This document shows positions 1 to 21,864 of a stretch of DNA of 64,000 bases, piece by piece. The DNA comes from Leptospira sp. WS92.C1 (GTDB taxonomy: Bacteria > Spirochaetota > Leptospiria > Leptospirales > Leptospiraceae). Positions within the stretch are counted from its first letter, which is position 1. Each line of letters begins with the position of its first letter. The notes beneath the pieces were generated by a model. It was not told the DNA's origin, did no database searches, and saw only the letters and a list, made by a program, of their open reading frames with translations. Position numbers and translations under genes: made by a program. The stretch is taken from positions 124,001 through 188,000 of the forward strand of contig NZ_CP162130.1 in the NCBI RefSeq assembly GCF_040833975.1, read 5' to 3'.

Positions 1-13
1 ATAGAATTTCAAA

Positions 14-1324
<1,311 letters not shown>

Positions 1325-1452
1325 TCCTATTGCAAAACTCGGGCTTTTTTTGAAAATCACTCATTTGAAATATAACTAAATCGGAATAGTAGCAAATTTT
1401 TCCTTGTAAGTTTGTTGGTTATAATACATTCTTTATTAAGTTCGGGGGTAGT

Positions 1453-2382
1453 ATGAAACGTTTAATAATAATTGCGATTAGCTATACAGCTCTAACGTTG
1501 TTTTTGGCTTGTAGCACAAATAAATCGTCCGGCGGGGATCAGATCAAAAGTGGATCTGAAGTTGCCGCAGCTAGAATTGTATGGGTTTTGGGAGATGTGA
1601 AAATTCTTTCCGATTCCGGAGAGAAAAAAGCAGAATTGGGTGCTACGTTGTCTGCAACTGATCGGGTTGTAACCGGTGCAAGCGGTGGAGCCGAGATTAT
1701 GGTTGCCGACAGCGGTATCATTAAGATGTCCAAAAATTCGGATATTGAAATTGCAAATCTTGTGAATCCAAACGGATCCGATACAAACGTACAAGTGAAC
1801 TATGGAAAGATCGTAACGATGGTAAAAAAAGGTCAGAAAACTACCGAATTTACCGTTTCCACTCCGACTGCTCTTGCCGGTGTGAGGGGAACTTCTTTTC
1901 TAACTTCGGTGGAACATCCGGAAGGATCTAAGGTCAATTGTGCAAAAGAAAGTTGTACGATTCGATTTGCAGTCATCGAGGGTACGATTGCGGTATCTAA
2001 AAAGGGTGAATCCTCGGAAGTAATTCTGAATAAAAACCGTGAAATCAAAATCGAGAAAAATCAAAAACTTACAGATAAGTTGATTCGTTCTTTGCAAAAA
2101 GACTCTCTCACTGAAATGAAAGAACTAATCGTTCTTCATAAAAATGAAACTTTTGAATACGGTAAATTGGTGGAAGAGTTGAAATCTTCCAGTGAAGAAT
2201 TGAAAATCCTGAGTCAATCCGGTTCTGTGGAAGAAGTAAAAGCAGAATTCCAAAAACGAGAAGCAACTCGAAATAACGCCGATGAAGTTACAAAAACAGC
2301 AAAGGCAGTTAACGAAACAAAATACGTCCAACAGGATGTGCAAAAGGAAAAACTGAAATTAAATCCGAAAGAAACCTTTTAG
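1453..2382 (+). CDS. FecR-domain lipoprotein
   Basis: 309 residues. The N-terminus is a lipoprotein signal peptide ending FLAC, with Cys20 as the likely lipidated residue. Residues about 40-185 form a FecR domain, with the typical core [14 protein letters not shown] near 137-150. The rest is charged and helical, probably coiled coil. A G-rich ribosome site (GGGGG) sits a few bases before the ATG. In many bacteria FecR domains occur in anti-sigma regulators, but this one is a lipoprotein without a membrane-spanning anti-sigma domain and no sigma gene is adjacent, so an envelope or peptidoglycan-associated role is more likely (inference). A strong intrinsic terminator follows at 2411-2438. Confidence 0.85.
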   Translation: MKRLIIIAISYTALTLFLACSTNKSSGGDQIKSGSEVAAARIVWVLGDVKILSDSGEKKAELGATLSATDRVVTGASGGAEIMVADSGIIKMSKNSDIEIANLVNPNGSDTNVQVNYGKIVTMVKKGQKTTEFTVSTPTALAGVRGTSFLTSVEHPEGSKVNCAKESCTIRFAVIEGTIAVSKKGESSEVILNKNREIKIEKNQKLTDKLIRSLQKDSLTEMKELIVLHKNETFEYGKLVEELKSSSEELKILSQSGSVEEVKAEFQKREATRNNADEVTKTAKAVNETKYVQQDVQKEKLKLNPKETF

Positions 2383-2410
2383 GATTTTAATGAAACCCTG
2401 AACCAGATTC

Positions 2411-2438
2411 AAACCGGGGAAACTTCCCCGGTTTTTTT
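2411..2438 (+). terminator. Intrinsic terminator after the FecR lipoprotein
   Basis: Perfect inverted repeat ACCGGGGAA/TTCCCCGGT with a tiny loop, followed directly by a run of seven T. It separates the FecR lipoprotein from the next two genes. Confidence 0.9.
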
Positions 2439-2537
2439 ATTTTTAATCGGATCATCGAAAATTACAGGTGATCGTAACCGGGAATCTTTTTATACTGGAT
2501 TTCTCATTCAACCCGTTAGAAAATAATCGAACTCACC

Positions 2538-7819
<5,282 letters not shown>

Positions 7820-7834
7820 AAGAAAATCGACTGT

Positions 7835-8488
7835 TTATTTTTGAATCAAAATCTGATCTATGTAATAGATTCTTTTTCCTTCTTCCCGTTTCTTTCTTTC
7901 AAAGTGAGAAACGGGAAATTCCATCCTTTCCAGCCTCAATTCCTCCACTTCCGGTTTAAAAGATTTCGAGTCACGGAAAAGTCGCATCACTCTTCTCGCA
8001 TACGGACCATAATCGGTGGCGAAGGAAAACTTTCCTCCTTCGGGCAAAAGAGTCTGCAAAGAATGAAGAAACTTCAAGTTCATCGTTCTTTTTTTACGAT
8101 GCCTTTTTTTAGGCCATGGATCCGGAAAATTCAGTAAAATTTCCGAAAAAACCCTGTCTTCGAATACGTCCTCTAAGAACCAATTGAAATTAACACAGAG
8201 TATTTTTACGTTTTTGAGAGAATGCCTTTCGATTCCGCGTATCGTATGTCGAATTCGATCGAATTTCTTCTCCATTAAGACAAATCCGGTGTTTGGTCTT
8301 TGACGGGCCATCTCGATCGCGACCTCCCCCCAACCGGAACCTAACTCTAAAAAATATGTCTCGAATTCTTTTGAGAATAAATTATCTTTTTTCAGTTTCC
8401 TTACTGGGCTAGCTTGTAAAAAATATTCAGAAGCGAACGGAATTCCGCTTGCGATCGACCACAGTTTGTCTTCGAGATCTTGGATCAT
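7835..8488 (-). CDS. trmB: tRNA (guanine-N7-)-methyltransferase TrmB
   Basis: 217 residues, the usual size. It methylates N7 of G46 in the variable loop of tRNA using S-adenosylmethionine. The SAM-binding loop LELGSGWGE is at 48-56, and the family signature [11 protein letters not shown] at 120-130 includes the catalytic Asp region. The C-terminus carries the expected tRNA-binding segment with a glutamate and aromatic residues. It is convergent with the TPR lipoprotein gene and divergent from the MBL hydrolase gene, which starts 49 bp away. Confidence 0.95.
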   Translation of the reverse strand: MIQDLEDKLWSIASGIPFASEYFLQASPVRKLKKDNLFSKEFETYFLELGSGWGEVAIEMARQRPNTGFVLMEKKFDRIRHTIRGIERHSLKNVKILCVNFNWFLEDVFEDRVFSEILLNFPDPWPKKRHRKKRTMNLKFLHSLQTLLPEGGKFSFATDYGPYARRVMRLFRDSKSFKPEVEELRLERMEFPVSHFERKKREEGKRIYYIDQILIQK

Positions 8489-8537
8489 GGTTTATCGTCA
8501 GAGAATTTTATACATTTCGTTTGTCTAATATAATACA

Positions 8538-9476
<939 letters not shown>

Positions 9477-9604
9477 GAATTGATTTCTTTTTTTAAATTC
9501 GATCCTTCTCTTCGAATATTTTGAAAAGAGAGTTCGCTCATATTCTCCTGATTTATAAAAATTTTCTTTTCTTTCAGTCAATTTGAGTTATCCTGTATGG
9601 CGCT

Positions 9605-9949
9605 ATGCGTACAGAAATAGGACAACAAAAAAAAACTGCTAGCGATGATCTTGACGATAAACGTTTTTATAAACGCTTTCGTAAGAATAACCTAGTGAAG
9701 ATGATTCTTGGAAAGAACGAGGTTTTAGGAAATCTGGAAGATATCAGTATGATCGGAGCTTCGATCAGCTCTCGAGAAGAGATTCTTTTAGGTGAACGCA
9801 TAAAATTTATGTCTCCTTTATTTTCAATCGAAATCGAAGCTGATATCATCCGTCGAGATCTCATTCAGGAGAGATATAAATACGGTTTGGTGTTTCATGA
9901 CTTGTCTGACGATGCGATTGTGGAGATTCTCAATAATATCGTCCGATGA
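9605..9949 (+). CDS. PilZ-domain protein, probable cyclic-di-GMP receptor
   Basis: 114 residues, essentially one PilZ domain. Both ligand motifs are present: RxxxR as R20-F-Y-K-R24, and DxSxxG as DISMIG (46-51). PilZ domains with both motifs usually bind cyclic-di-GMP and transmit it to motility or envelope targets. No effector domain is fused, so it probably acts on a partner protein. It stands alone between the MBL hydrolase and the HELGH protein. HD-GYP-like proteins elsewhere in this window make a shared second-messenger circuit possible, but that link is inference. Confidence 0.8.
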   Translation: MRTEIGQQKKTASDDLDDKRFYKRFRKNNLVKMILGKNEVLGNLEDISMIGASISSREEILLGERIKFMSPLFSIEIEADIIRRDLIQERYKYGLVFHDLSDDAIVEILNNIVR

Positions 9950-10068
9950 TGATTGAACAGATTTCCTCTTTTTTTTTTTATCTAAGAACTGAACCGATTT
10001 TATAATTTCGGAAATATTTTATATCCACCCCTTAACTTGAGATTCTCGCGGCCGACACTAGTATTAGA

Positions 10069-10749
10069 ATGAAAATCGGCGGAGAACATAGAATTCAGCT
10101 TGGAGTTCCTCGAGACGAATCTTTGCACTACATTGGGCATGGACAGTTGGAAAGTTCTCCTGCCTCCACTTCGATTCTTCATGTGATTTCTCACGAACTC
10201 GGTCACGTTGCGGAATTTCGTTCCGAAGCAGCGCGTGACAGGGCCGAAATTCGTTCCTTGGATATGAAAATTCACTATGAGTTCCGAAATGGGAAACTGG
10301 TTGCGGTTTCCGGAGAAACTCAGGCGGTTACCACCAAAAAGTCCGAAGAATCTTCTAAAAAAAATGAAATCACCTCTCCAGAGGAATTCCCTAAAGAAAA
10401 GGAATCTCTTGAGAAAGAGAAAAAACAAGATTCTTTAGAAGTGCGTTTAGAAGATAAGGAGAAGCAGATTCTTTCCGAACTGCAAAGGATCGAGTCTGAA
10501 CTACAAAGATTCGAATCCGAACCGAGTGCTGAAACCGATGATCATACCGGATCGACTCGCAAGGTCGAGTTGGAAGAGAAAAGGAGAAAGCTTGAAATGG
10601 CTCTCAGTCAGGAAAAACTCAAAGCGATTTTAGAGGATACTCTTGATACGTTTCAGAAATTGACTGATAAACAAACTCAAATGAGTTTAAGAATTTTGAA
10701 TGCGATTTCTTCTGATAAAGTGGGCAATCTTTTAGATATTAAAGCGTGA
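10069..10749 (+). CDS. Putative zinc metalloprotease-like protein (HELGH motif)
   Basis: 226 residues. SHELGHV (41-47) is a zincin-type HExxH motif followed by a coiled-coil, charged tail (about 105-180). The arrangement, with MKIGGEHRIQLG before it and a short MKIHYEFRNGKLVAVSGE strand after, resembles the SprA-related putative metalloprotease family, but I identify that from memory only. No third zinc ligand is obvious and no signal peptide is present. An in-frame TAA at 10033-10035 limits the start to the ATG or a rare codon just upstream. It ends 3 bp before the convergent engB stop. Confidence 0.6.
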   Translation: MKIGGEHRIQLGVPRDESLHYIGHGQLESSPASTSILHVISHELGHVAEFRSEAARDRAEIRSLDMKIHYEFRNGKLVAVSGETQAVTTKKSEESSKKNEITSPEEFPKEKESLEKEKKQDSLEVRLEDKEKQILSELQRIESELQRFESEPSAETDDHTGSTRKVELEEKRRKLEMALSQEKLKAILEDTLDTFQKLTDKQTQMSLRILNAISSDKVGNLLDIKA

Positions 10750-10752
10750 AAT

Positions 10753-11418
10753 TTAAGAAATCTCTTCGATTCTTTCCGTAAGATTTTCGAGGGGATTTCC
10801 GACCATACCGATCAAAGAATCCACTATCTTTCTTAGTTCCGGAAGTCCTTTTCCCGATTTGTTAGAAACAAGAACAGTCTCTAACATCGGATAAAGTTCG
10901 TGAATATTCTTCATTTTTTTTCTAAGTTTGGACAGATCGCTTTGATTGAGTTTATCGATCTTTGTTCGAACCAAAACTGGCTTTATATTTCTTTCAAAAC
11001 AGGTCCCTATCAATTCGAGTTCTTCTTCCGGAAGATCTCTCTGAGAATCACAAACCAAAAACAGAGATTTTAGGTCCTTTGCGTGATTGAGATAGTCCAT
11101 AAGAAGCCCCATCATCGCTTCGTGATCTTTGTGAGAATTTGCAGAATAACCAAAACCGGGCAGATCGACCAAATAGATCGAGCGGTTTACAAAAAAGAAA
11201 TTGAGAAGTTTGGTTTTTCCGGGAGTGGAAGAAACTTTTGCCAAAGATTTCCGTTCTAGGATTGCGTTGAGAAGAGAGGATTTGCCGGCGTTGGATCTGC
11301 CTGCAAACGCGATTTGCGGAATCCCTTTTGTGGGGATTTTACTTGCTTCGCCATAGGACGCGTTAAATTCTACGTCCTTGAAGAATGGCTCATCCTTTTT
11401 TTGAGGATCCTCGTTCAT
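10753..11418 (-). CDS. engB: Ribosome biogenesis GTPase EngB (YsxC/YihA)
   Basis: 221 residues. A small GTPase needed for assembly of the large ribosomal subunit. The P-loop GRSNAGKSS is at 40-48, the G3 motif DLPGFGYS follows, and TKID serves as the G4 guanine-specificity motif. The length matches the family. The ATG overlaps the stop of tilS (ATGA at 11415-11418), so tilS and engB are translationally coupled on the minus strand. Confidence 0.95.
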   Translation of the reverse strand: MNEDPQKKDEPFFKDVEFNASYGEASKIPTKGIPQIAFAGRSNAGKSSLLNAILERKSLAKVSSTPGKTKLLNFFFVNRSIYLVDLPGFGYSANSHKDHEAMMGLLMDYLNHAKDLKSLFLVCDSQRDLPEEELELIGTCFERNIKPVLVRTKIDKLNQSDLSKLRKKMKNIHELYPMLETVLVSNKSGKGLPELRKIVDSLIGMVGNPLENLTERIEEIS

Positions 11419-12715
11419 CTTCCAGGCTCCTGAAAGTCAGGTAATATCTCAGTCTCTTTGTCGCCGACCATGTCTCCGATCTTCGGATCCCAAAGACTTA
11501 GACAAATCACATCAACTTTCCCTTCCCCGTAAAGAATGGGTAGCATTTTTCTGACCGGAACCGGAATCTCTTTTTGCCGGAAGATTTCGGAAATTTCCAC
11601 GCTCATCCCGTTTTTGCGAATTTTGGCTCCGTCCGGACAAAAATCGGGAACGAGCCCCGGAGGAATTTTTTTCTGATTCCCGTTCCATTTTAAAATCATT
11701 TCTCGGGGTTCGAATCTAAATTCTTTTAAGGCAGGAGAATTTTTGGGAATCAGGTATAAATCCGAAGAAGTCGATTTCCAAAACCATACTTCTTTGTTTT
11801 CAATGCCGAAAGAATTCTTACGTTTCAAACATTCGGTAAGATCTTGAAAAAAATTTCGTGTGATCGGATGTAAACCGAGAGAGCGCAGATATCGGTCGAT
11901 AAAATACTTTCTTTCCCTTTGCGATAAATCGTTTAAAACCCAGACATCGATTTTGATATAAGACGGTTTTTTAGAGATTGATTTTTGTTCCGTATGAATT
12001 TTAGGGGCGGGACTTTCCGCACGATGAAAGTTTTTATAAATTCGATCGGGATCCGCTCCCTCGTGTAGCAGCAAGGGAACGATATGTTTGCGAATTCTAT
12101 TTCTTAGATATTCGTCGCTTTGATTGGATTCGTCTTCGAATACCGGCCAAAATTCGGATTGAAGAATGGTTTTGATTTCGTCTTTCTGAAACGCAAAAAG
12201 AGGTCTAAATCGATTTTTTTCAAACCAACCTAAGGTTCGTAATGAATTCCAGCCCCCTCCTCGAATCAAATTGAGAAGTATCGTCTCCAGATAATCTTCC
12301 GAGTGATGACCGGTTACGATATAACCGTCGTAACGATTTGAAATTCTTTCTAAATCCTTGTAACGAAACGCTCTTCCAGTTTCTTCAAGAGTCCTGCCTA
12401 ATTTTCTGGATAAGACGGGAACGTTTTTTTTTTAAACATCCTCGGAAAGGGAAATGTACTTTCCGCATAATCAAGAATCGTTTTTTCCTGTTGCAGGTTG
12501 AAACGGATCGAATGATCCAAATGATAGATACAAGGTACCGGAATCTTTTTTTCCATCCAGAGCCAAAAGTAGAAATGCAAGAGTAAACAGGAGTCTTTTC
12601 CGCCGGAATAGGCTAGAACGGCCGGACGAGATAAAATCATCTCATGAAAGGGAGAAATTCTTTCCCAAACGACTTCGAAAATTTTGCGAGTGGACTCGGA
12701 GATCTTATCTCTCAT
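11415..12715 (-). CDS. tilS: tRNA(Ile)-lysidine synthase TilS, frame interrupted at an A10 run
   Basis: TilS converts C34 of tRNA-Ile(CAU) to lysidine so that AUA codons are read as Ile. The N-terminal part (12398-12715) carries the PP-loop ATPase motif SGGKDS at 37-42 and runs into a stop after [13 protein letters not shown]. Reading one base differently after the ten-T run at 12424-12433 (A10 on the coding strand) gives [20 protein letters not shown] and stays open to the stop at 11415. The downstream part includes the family's [11 protein letters not shown] region. Together they make about 433 residues, as expected for a Leptospira TilS. An added A, or loss of two, restores the frame. A sequencing error, a phase-variable tract or transcriptional slippage are all possible. 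Confidence 0.85.
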
Positions 12716-12735
12716 AGACTATTGTAAATGCAGGT

Positions 12736-14841
12736 TTAACGGATCCTTCGGATTGCTGCAAGAGTTATATCATCCATCTGTTCTTGGTTTCCGGTAAATT
12801 TTTTAATTTCGGAAACGATACCGTCCAGCATCGTTTGCAACGGTTGATCTTGTAGTTGAAGAATCGATGTTTTTAACCTTTCAGCCTCGTATTGAATTCC
12901 GTCTTGATTGGAAGCCTCCAAAACCCCGTCTGTACACATGATCAGCAAATCTCCAGACAACATTCGGAACTGATTCAAATTCTCGAATTTTGTAATATCC
13001 GGGCCGATTCCTAAAATGATTCCTCCGGTTTGTACTTCTTCTATCGTTTTTGAAGAGGCTCTATAAAGATAAAGAATTCCTTGTCCGGCTCCGCTAAATC
13101 GAAACTCATTTCGATTCATTTCCCATTTGATAACAGTCATAGACATAAACCTAGGAGACGCAGCTTCGTTGTAATTTTGAAAGATATAGGTATTTACAGT
13201 GTTTACGATATCCCAAGGACTTACCTTTTTTCGAACCAAAGAATGGATGATCGTTCTTACGGTTGCCATGACGATTCCGGCGGGAACTCCCTTTCCGCTT
13301 ACGTCTCCGATACAAATCACGGTTTCGGTATTGAACGGATCCGTGATAAAATCGTAATAATCCCCTCCGACTCCCCTCGCTGGGACCATTGTTCCCGCGA
13401 ATTCGTATCCGCTGTGTTCAGGCATTTTTCTGGGAAGCAATGATTTTTGAAGTTCCTTTGCAATTTCTATCTCTTTATCGAGTCTTTCTTTTTGAGCTCT
13501 TTGATCAAAGAGATGATAATTCTGGATCGAAATTCCGGCTTGAATGGAAAAAGCATTCAAAACTTCTAATTCTTCGGAAGTAAACTGACGATCTTTTCTT
13601 TTTCCGAGTATGACTACGATATCGGATTTATCCGTGTGAACCACCGGTAGAATTGCGAGATTTAAACCCCACATTCCGAATTTTTCAAGCTCTGGAAAAT
13701 CGGACGAAAAGGCCAACTTGGATTCCGTAAGTTCGAAAACTTCTTTGAGAAAATATTCATAACGATTTTTAGGAATCAACATCTCACCCGGAATCGGCTC
13801 CGGTTCCTTACGCGACGCCCGCTTTTTTGCTTCAGCGATCGTTTCCGATTCTTCTTGAGTGGTTTGAATTCTTACTTTGAACGTGGATTGTCTGGCCATA
13901 TTCATATCGACATCCATTCTAATTTCAGGACTTGTAATGTTCCCCGTAAGAAAATGTCCGAACAATGTATGATTGTCTTTGTTCCATTCAAAAAGGGCAT
14001 AAAGATCGTTTTCGGAAAATTCGGTTAGCGAAAGCAGAATGACTCTAAAAATTTCAACCTTGTATTTAAATCCCAAGGAGGAAAGTCGGAGCGCTGCGGA
14101 ATGTAACGATCTGAAATTTCTAGACTGAGTTTGTGAAACTTCGAATAGAATTCGATTTTTTAAAGTGACCGCAAATTGTGCGGCAATCAATTCTAAAAAG
14201 TATCGATCATTTTCTGCTTTATCCGGATCGTCCCGATTGTAATCCACAGAAATGATTCCCAATACTTCTCCGTTGAGATGAATGGGAACCACAAGTGAAG
14301 CGATGGTTCGGTTGAGTCTTGCATATTGTTTGAAGTGTTTGTGTTTTTGATCGGCAAATTTGTAGTAAATGGACTTACACGTTTCGATACATTCGGTAAG
14401 AGGTCCATTATCCTCGCCTTTTTTGATTTCGAAATGCAGAGCCACTTTAGAAAGAGAAGGTTTTTGATTTTTGACGGACATGACCGTCATTCGATCCAAA
14501 CGGGGTTCGTAGATCATTACGCTGATGCCCGGGATTCCCAACTTAAAAAATGCAAGAGAAGTAAAGCTTTCCAGCAAATGACCCAGGTTGGGGCTTGTAT
14601 TGAAAAGCGATAGAAATTCGATCAGGACGTCGTTGCTAAAACTTGTGTCTGTTGGAGGTTGAAGCCGAGGATTCTTCCTTTTTTCCAGAATCCATTGTCT
14701 GCCACAGGATCTACAAAGGAAACGCCCGTTATGAAATACTCCCTCGGGCGTTTTAAATTCTGAGCAGAATGCGCAGGTCATAAACGTAGAATGATGCAGA
14801 TGACAACTCGCTCTGATACAAATTATTTCCAATTTTCCCAA
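12736..14841 (-). CDS. GAF-domain PP2C/SpoIIE (RsbU-type) serine phosphatase
   Basis: 701 residues. An N-terminal Cys4 zinc-ribbon-like segment (C23, C26, C43, C46) is followed by two GAF sensor regions (about 65-235 and 245-445), a coiled-coil linker and a PP2C/SpoIIE phosphatase domain with GGDYYDF (492-498), GDVSGKG (512-518) and a late CTDGVLEASN metal motif. Such enzymes dephosphorylate anti-sigma antagonists in partner-switching pathways; none is encoded nearby. An ATG at 14781, just before TCAFC, is a credible alternative start. The gene diverges from the sigma-54 activator at 14976, which also carries GAF domains. Confidence 0.88.
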   Translation of the reverse strand: MGKLEIICIRASCHLHHSTFMTCAFCSEFKTPEGVFHNGRFLCRSCGRQWILEKRKNPRLQPPTDTSFSNDVLIEFLSLFNTSPNLGHLLESFTSLAFFKLGIPGISVMIYEPRLDRMTVMSVKNQKPSLSKVALHFEIKKGEDNGPLTECIETCKSIYYKFADQKHKHFKQYARLNRTIASLVVPIHLNGEVLGIISVDYNRDDPDKAENDRYFLELIAAQFAVTLKNRILFEVSQTQSRNFRSLHSAALRLSSLGFKYKVEIFRVILLSLTEFSENDLYALFEWNKDNHTLFGHFLTGNITSPEIRMDVDMNMARQSTFKVRIQTTQEESETIAEAKKRASRKEPEPIPGEMLIPKNRYEYFLKEVFELTESKLAFSSDFPELEKFGMWGLNLAILPVVHTDKSDIVVILGKRKDRQFTSEELEVLNAFSIQAGISIQNYHLFDQRAQKERLDKEIEIAKELQKSLLPRKMPEHSGYEFAGTMVPARGVGGDYYDFITDPFNTETVICIGDVSGKGVPAGIVMATVRTIIHSLVRKKVSPWDIVNTVNTYIFQNYNEAASPRFMSMTVIKWEMNRNEFRFSGAGQGILYLYRASSKTIEEVQTGGIILGIGPDITKFENLNQFRMLSGDLLIMCTDGVLEASNQDGIQYEAERLKTSILQLQDQPLQTMLDGIVSEIKKFTGNQEQMDDITLAAIRRIR

Positions 14842-14975
14842 AAATAAGCCTTTTCCGGTCTGATCGAGATCGGTTTGGCCTGCGGTTTCTGTCTCAAAGC
14901 CGACGGGATTTTATCAATAGACACAAAAAATACGCTCCATTTTTAAGCGTCCTGAAAAAATTGGGTTGACCTCAA

Positions 14976-17102
<2,127 letters not shown>

Positions 17103-17114
17103 TCTTTAGGTCTT

Positions 17115-17409
17115 GAATCGTTGTTAGGGGAATCAAAATTTTTTCTAACAACGTCGAGTTTCCTGTTTCTCAGTTTGACATAACTCCTAAAATTCGATTC
17201 TTTTGAGACTGAGCCCGCCTTTCACACAAAAAAATAGTATAAAATAATCGAAAACGTCTAAGATTAGGAACTTCGTTCAGCTTCGGAAAAACCGATTCTC
17301 GAAGTAAAATGAAATATTAGGAACGTCAATCTCTGAGTTTTTCCTCGCTCGATTTCTTTTAGGAATCTCCTCGAGAACAAAAAATAGAATTCTACTTAGG
17401 TAAACTGGC
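17115..17409. other. Intergenic region with a second hairpin
   Basis: No gene seen. CGTTGTTAG (17119-17127) and its perfect complement (17145-17153) form a second stem just after the stop-codon hairpin, with a T-rich 17-nt loop. The rest is AT-rich and probably holds the promoter of the DUF3095 gene; I could not assign -35/-10 boxes. Confidence 0.4.
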
Positions 17410-18621
<1,212 letters not shown>

Positions 18622-18633
<12 letters not shown>

Positions 18634-19020
18634 TCCGAGTTTGATTCCCCAATTTTGATCAAAGAGTTTATAGTTACAGGTTAGTTCTTCTCCTTTTAGG
18701 ATCAAACGGGTCGCGCTGTCTTGTCCCATAGGATTGGTATGTTCGCTCGTAAAGTCCTCTTTTGTATTCGGATCATCGCTGTGATTCATAAATTTAGAAT
18801 TATCAGAACAATAAAACCATTTCCCATCCGTTTGGTAGGAATAGATGCGAAACATTTCCTGAACTCCGGAAGGAAGTGAATTGAGTTCCGCGTCAGTGAG
18901 AATCCAAACCGTCTTTGGATGATACTTCCAAATCAACTCTCCCTTTTGAATATCGCGGCCTGCAAAAAGACCGAAACCTCCGATTGGAGAATCGGCGATG
19001 TATGTGGGTACTAAAAGCAT
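18622..19020 (-). CDS. SET-domain protein (putative lysine methyltransferase)
   Basis: 132 residues, a minimal SET domain. The N-terminal strand contains [17 protein letters not shown], then NHSDDPN (79-85) and GEELTCNY (110-117), matching the SAM-binding and catalytic motifs (NHS and E-L-x-x-x-Y). Eukaryotic SET enzymes methylate lysines; bacterial members have mostly unknown targets. The post-SET cysteines are absent. It lies downstream of the ABC exporter on the same strand, 53 bp from its start on the intergenic side, and overlaps the DUF3095 3' end. Confidence 0.8.
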
Positions 19021-19073
19021 TTTGAAGAATGTAAATTAGGCGCTCTATAAAATGCAAGTAAGAAACGATATCG

Positions 19074-20903
19074 TTACAGAACCATCGCTTGTTGTTCCGG
19101 TTCCGGAAGCGCAAATCGTTCCAATTTTCCGTTTCTCATCTGGAACACTTGCTCGGCTTCTCGAATCGTGGAAAGCCTATGAGTCACCGAAATCACGGTT
19201 CTTCCCGCTCTGAGCAAGGAAAGAGTTTTCATGATTCTCGCTTCCGTGATCGGATCCAATGAGGAAGTCGCTTCGTCCAAAAGAAGAATTTGGGGATCTC
19301 TCAAAAATGCCCTTGCGATTGCGATCCTCTGTCTTTCTCCACCGGAAAGTTTGGTTCCTCGATCTCCCGCATTCGTTTCATAACCCATCGGTAAGGATAA
19401 AATCATCTCGTGGATTTCGGCTCGTTTTGCGGCTTCGATGACTTCCTCAAGAGTTGCGCTTGGTTTGCCGATTCGAATATTTTCAAAGATCGTTGTATTG
19501 AAAAGAAAGGTTTCCTGAAATACGACTCCCACCAAGGATCGGACCGAACTTCTGGATAGAGAATTCAGATCGATCCCATCAAAAAGAATTCTTCCTTCGT
19601 TGGGTTGAACCATTCCCAAAAGAAGTTTGATAAATGTACTCTTTCCGACTCCGGATCCGCCTACGATTGCGGTATAACTTCCTTTAGGAATCGTTAGGGA
19701 AATATCGCTTAGATTTTTGGACCTTCCCTTGTATCTGAAATGAACGTTCTCGAACAAGATCGCTTCTTTGAGTTCGGGAATAGAGGAATCTTCGCTATCC
19801 GATTCGAAAATAGGAGCTCTTAGTAATTCTAAAATTCGTTTTGCGGACCCGCTCGCATGGTTTAACGCGGGTAGATACTGAGAAAGATAGAGTAAAGAAT
19901 AACTTAAGTTTAGGAATGGAGGTAGGAATGCGGCTAGGGTTCCGATACTAAGAGCATTATGATATGCGAATGTGGTTCCCACTAAAAGCAGAACTCCTTG
20001 TAACAAAAGAATTCCGGAACCCGCAGATCGTTCCAAATACGAATTCGTAAGTCCCAAACGTAGAGAGACTTGAAACAGCTTTTCACAATTATTTTTAAAT
20101 CGGCTAAAAAAATACTCGCTCAGGTCGTAGGCGCGGATCAGGTTTTGGGCCGAGATCGATTCTTCCACCATACTCAGAACTTGAGCTTCCTCTAATTTTC
20201 TGGAGTAACTAATCTCGGTTGATTTTCTGGATAAAAATCCAGGACCTAAAAAGCTGATCGGCCAAATCAACAATGCGATCAATGCCAATTTCCAATCCAG
20301 TAAAAAAAGCAGGATGGTTCCGAAGAGCGCTTCCAAAATCGGACCCAAACCCCACGGAATAAAAGCAAGAAGCGCGTGTTCCAAAGATGCCAAGTCGTTG
20401 AAAAAACGAGATAGAATATCGCCAAGCTTATTGTTGGAAAAAAAATCCAAACTCAATCGATCCAAGTGTTCATACATTTGCAACCGAAGATCTTGGATGA
20501 TTCTTGCCGAAGCCCAATTATAAAGATAATCTCTAACCGTACCTAAGATTGCGAATGTGATTGTTCCGACAGCGAGATAACCGCCGATCCAATAAAGGGC
20601 TCCTTGATTTCGATTGATCAACGCTTCGTCGATCAGATATTTAAAACTAAAAGGAATACTGGCATAAAATCCGATTTCAAAACAGAGAAGCCCGATGATG
20701 ATAAAAATTCTTCCTTTGTATTTTTTAACGAATCGAAAAAGACCGAAAATCAACAGTCCGGGCGCGCCTTCTCCGTCGGAAGCAGGTTTCTCTTTTTTTG
20801 GGTTGGGAGCTTTCCATTTTTTCGAAAACCCTTTTTCCTTTTCTAAAGGTAAAGAATCCGTTTTTTGAATCAGCTCTGGATTGTATTCGAGGGGTCTTTT
20901 CAT
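19074..20903 (-). CDS. ABC transporter, fused permease and ATPase
   Basis: 609 residues. A charged N-terminal tail (about 55 residues) precedes a six-helix exporter membrane domain (about 60-355) and an ATPase domain with Walker [10 protein letters not shown], signature [14 protein letters not shown], and Walker [13 protein letters not shown] with an H-loop THRL. This is the half-transporter architecture of lipid or drug exporters of the MsbA/LmrA type, acting as a dimer in the inner membrane. The substrate cannot be inferred. Neighbours (SET protein, ACT protein) give no functional hint. Confidence 0.9.
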   Translation of the reverse strand: MKRPLEYNPELIQKTDSLPLEKEKGFSKKWKAPNPKKEKPASDGEGAPGLLIFGLFRFVKKYKGRIFIIIGLLCFEIGFYASIPFSFKYLIDEALINRNQGALYWIGGYLAVGTITFAILGTVRDYLYNWASARIIQDLRLQMYEHLDRLSLDFFSNNKLGDILSRFFNDLASLEHALLAFIPWGLGPILEALFGTILLFLLDWKLALIALLIWPISFLGPGFLSRKSTEISYSRKLEEAQVLSMVEESISAQNLIRAYDLSEYFFSRFKNNCEKLFQVSLRLGLTNSYLERSAGSGILLLQGVLLLVGTTFAYHNALSIGTLAAFLPPFLNLSYSLLYLSQYLPALNHASGSAKRILELLRAPIFESDSEDSSIPELKEAILFENVHFRYKGRSKNLSDISLTIPKGSYTAIVGGSGVGKSTFIKLLLGMVQPNEGRILFDGIDLNSLSRSSVRSLVGVVFQETFLFNTTIFENIRIGKPSATLEEVIEAAKRAEIHEMILSLPMGYETNAGDRGTKLSGGERQRIAIARAFLRDPQILLLDEATSSLDPITEARIMKTLSLLRAGRTVISVTHRLSTIREAEQVFQMRNGKLERFALPEPEQQAMVL

Positions 20904-21062
20904 ACAAATTCGGAAAAATATCGCCCTTTTATTTTCGGCAAAAATCTTTCATTTCCACTCCACTTTGACTGTTTTTCCCGGAAATCCAGAGGCAAGAATT
21001 TTTCAGAAGATAAGAGACAGAATGTGCCCGGAAAAGACTCGTTTTTTTAGAAACAGACTAGT

Positions 21063-21701
<639 letters not shown>

Positions 21702-21864
21702 GTTCATAAAATAAATTTTTTTTATTTGTTCATTAAAATATCGGTGCAAACCCTTCCTCCTGCCGTTTATTGGATTAAAATGGAATTCTTGATCGGGTAT
21801 TTTTTTTTACGTTAGGTAACCTTTACCGATCTTATCCCCAAATTCCAAATTTGCGATTATTTTC

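Noticed and set aside
14842..14975. A possible sigma-54 promoter between the divergent GAF regulators
   Set aside because: I looked for GG-N10-GC spaced elements and found no convincing match.
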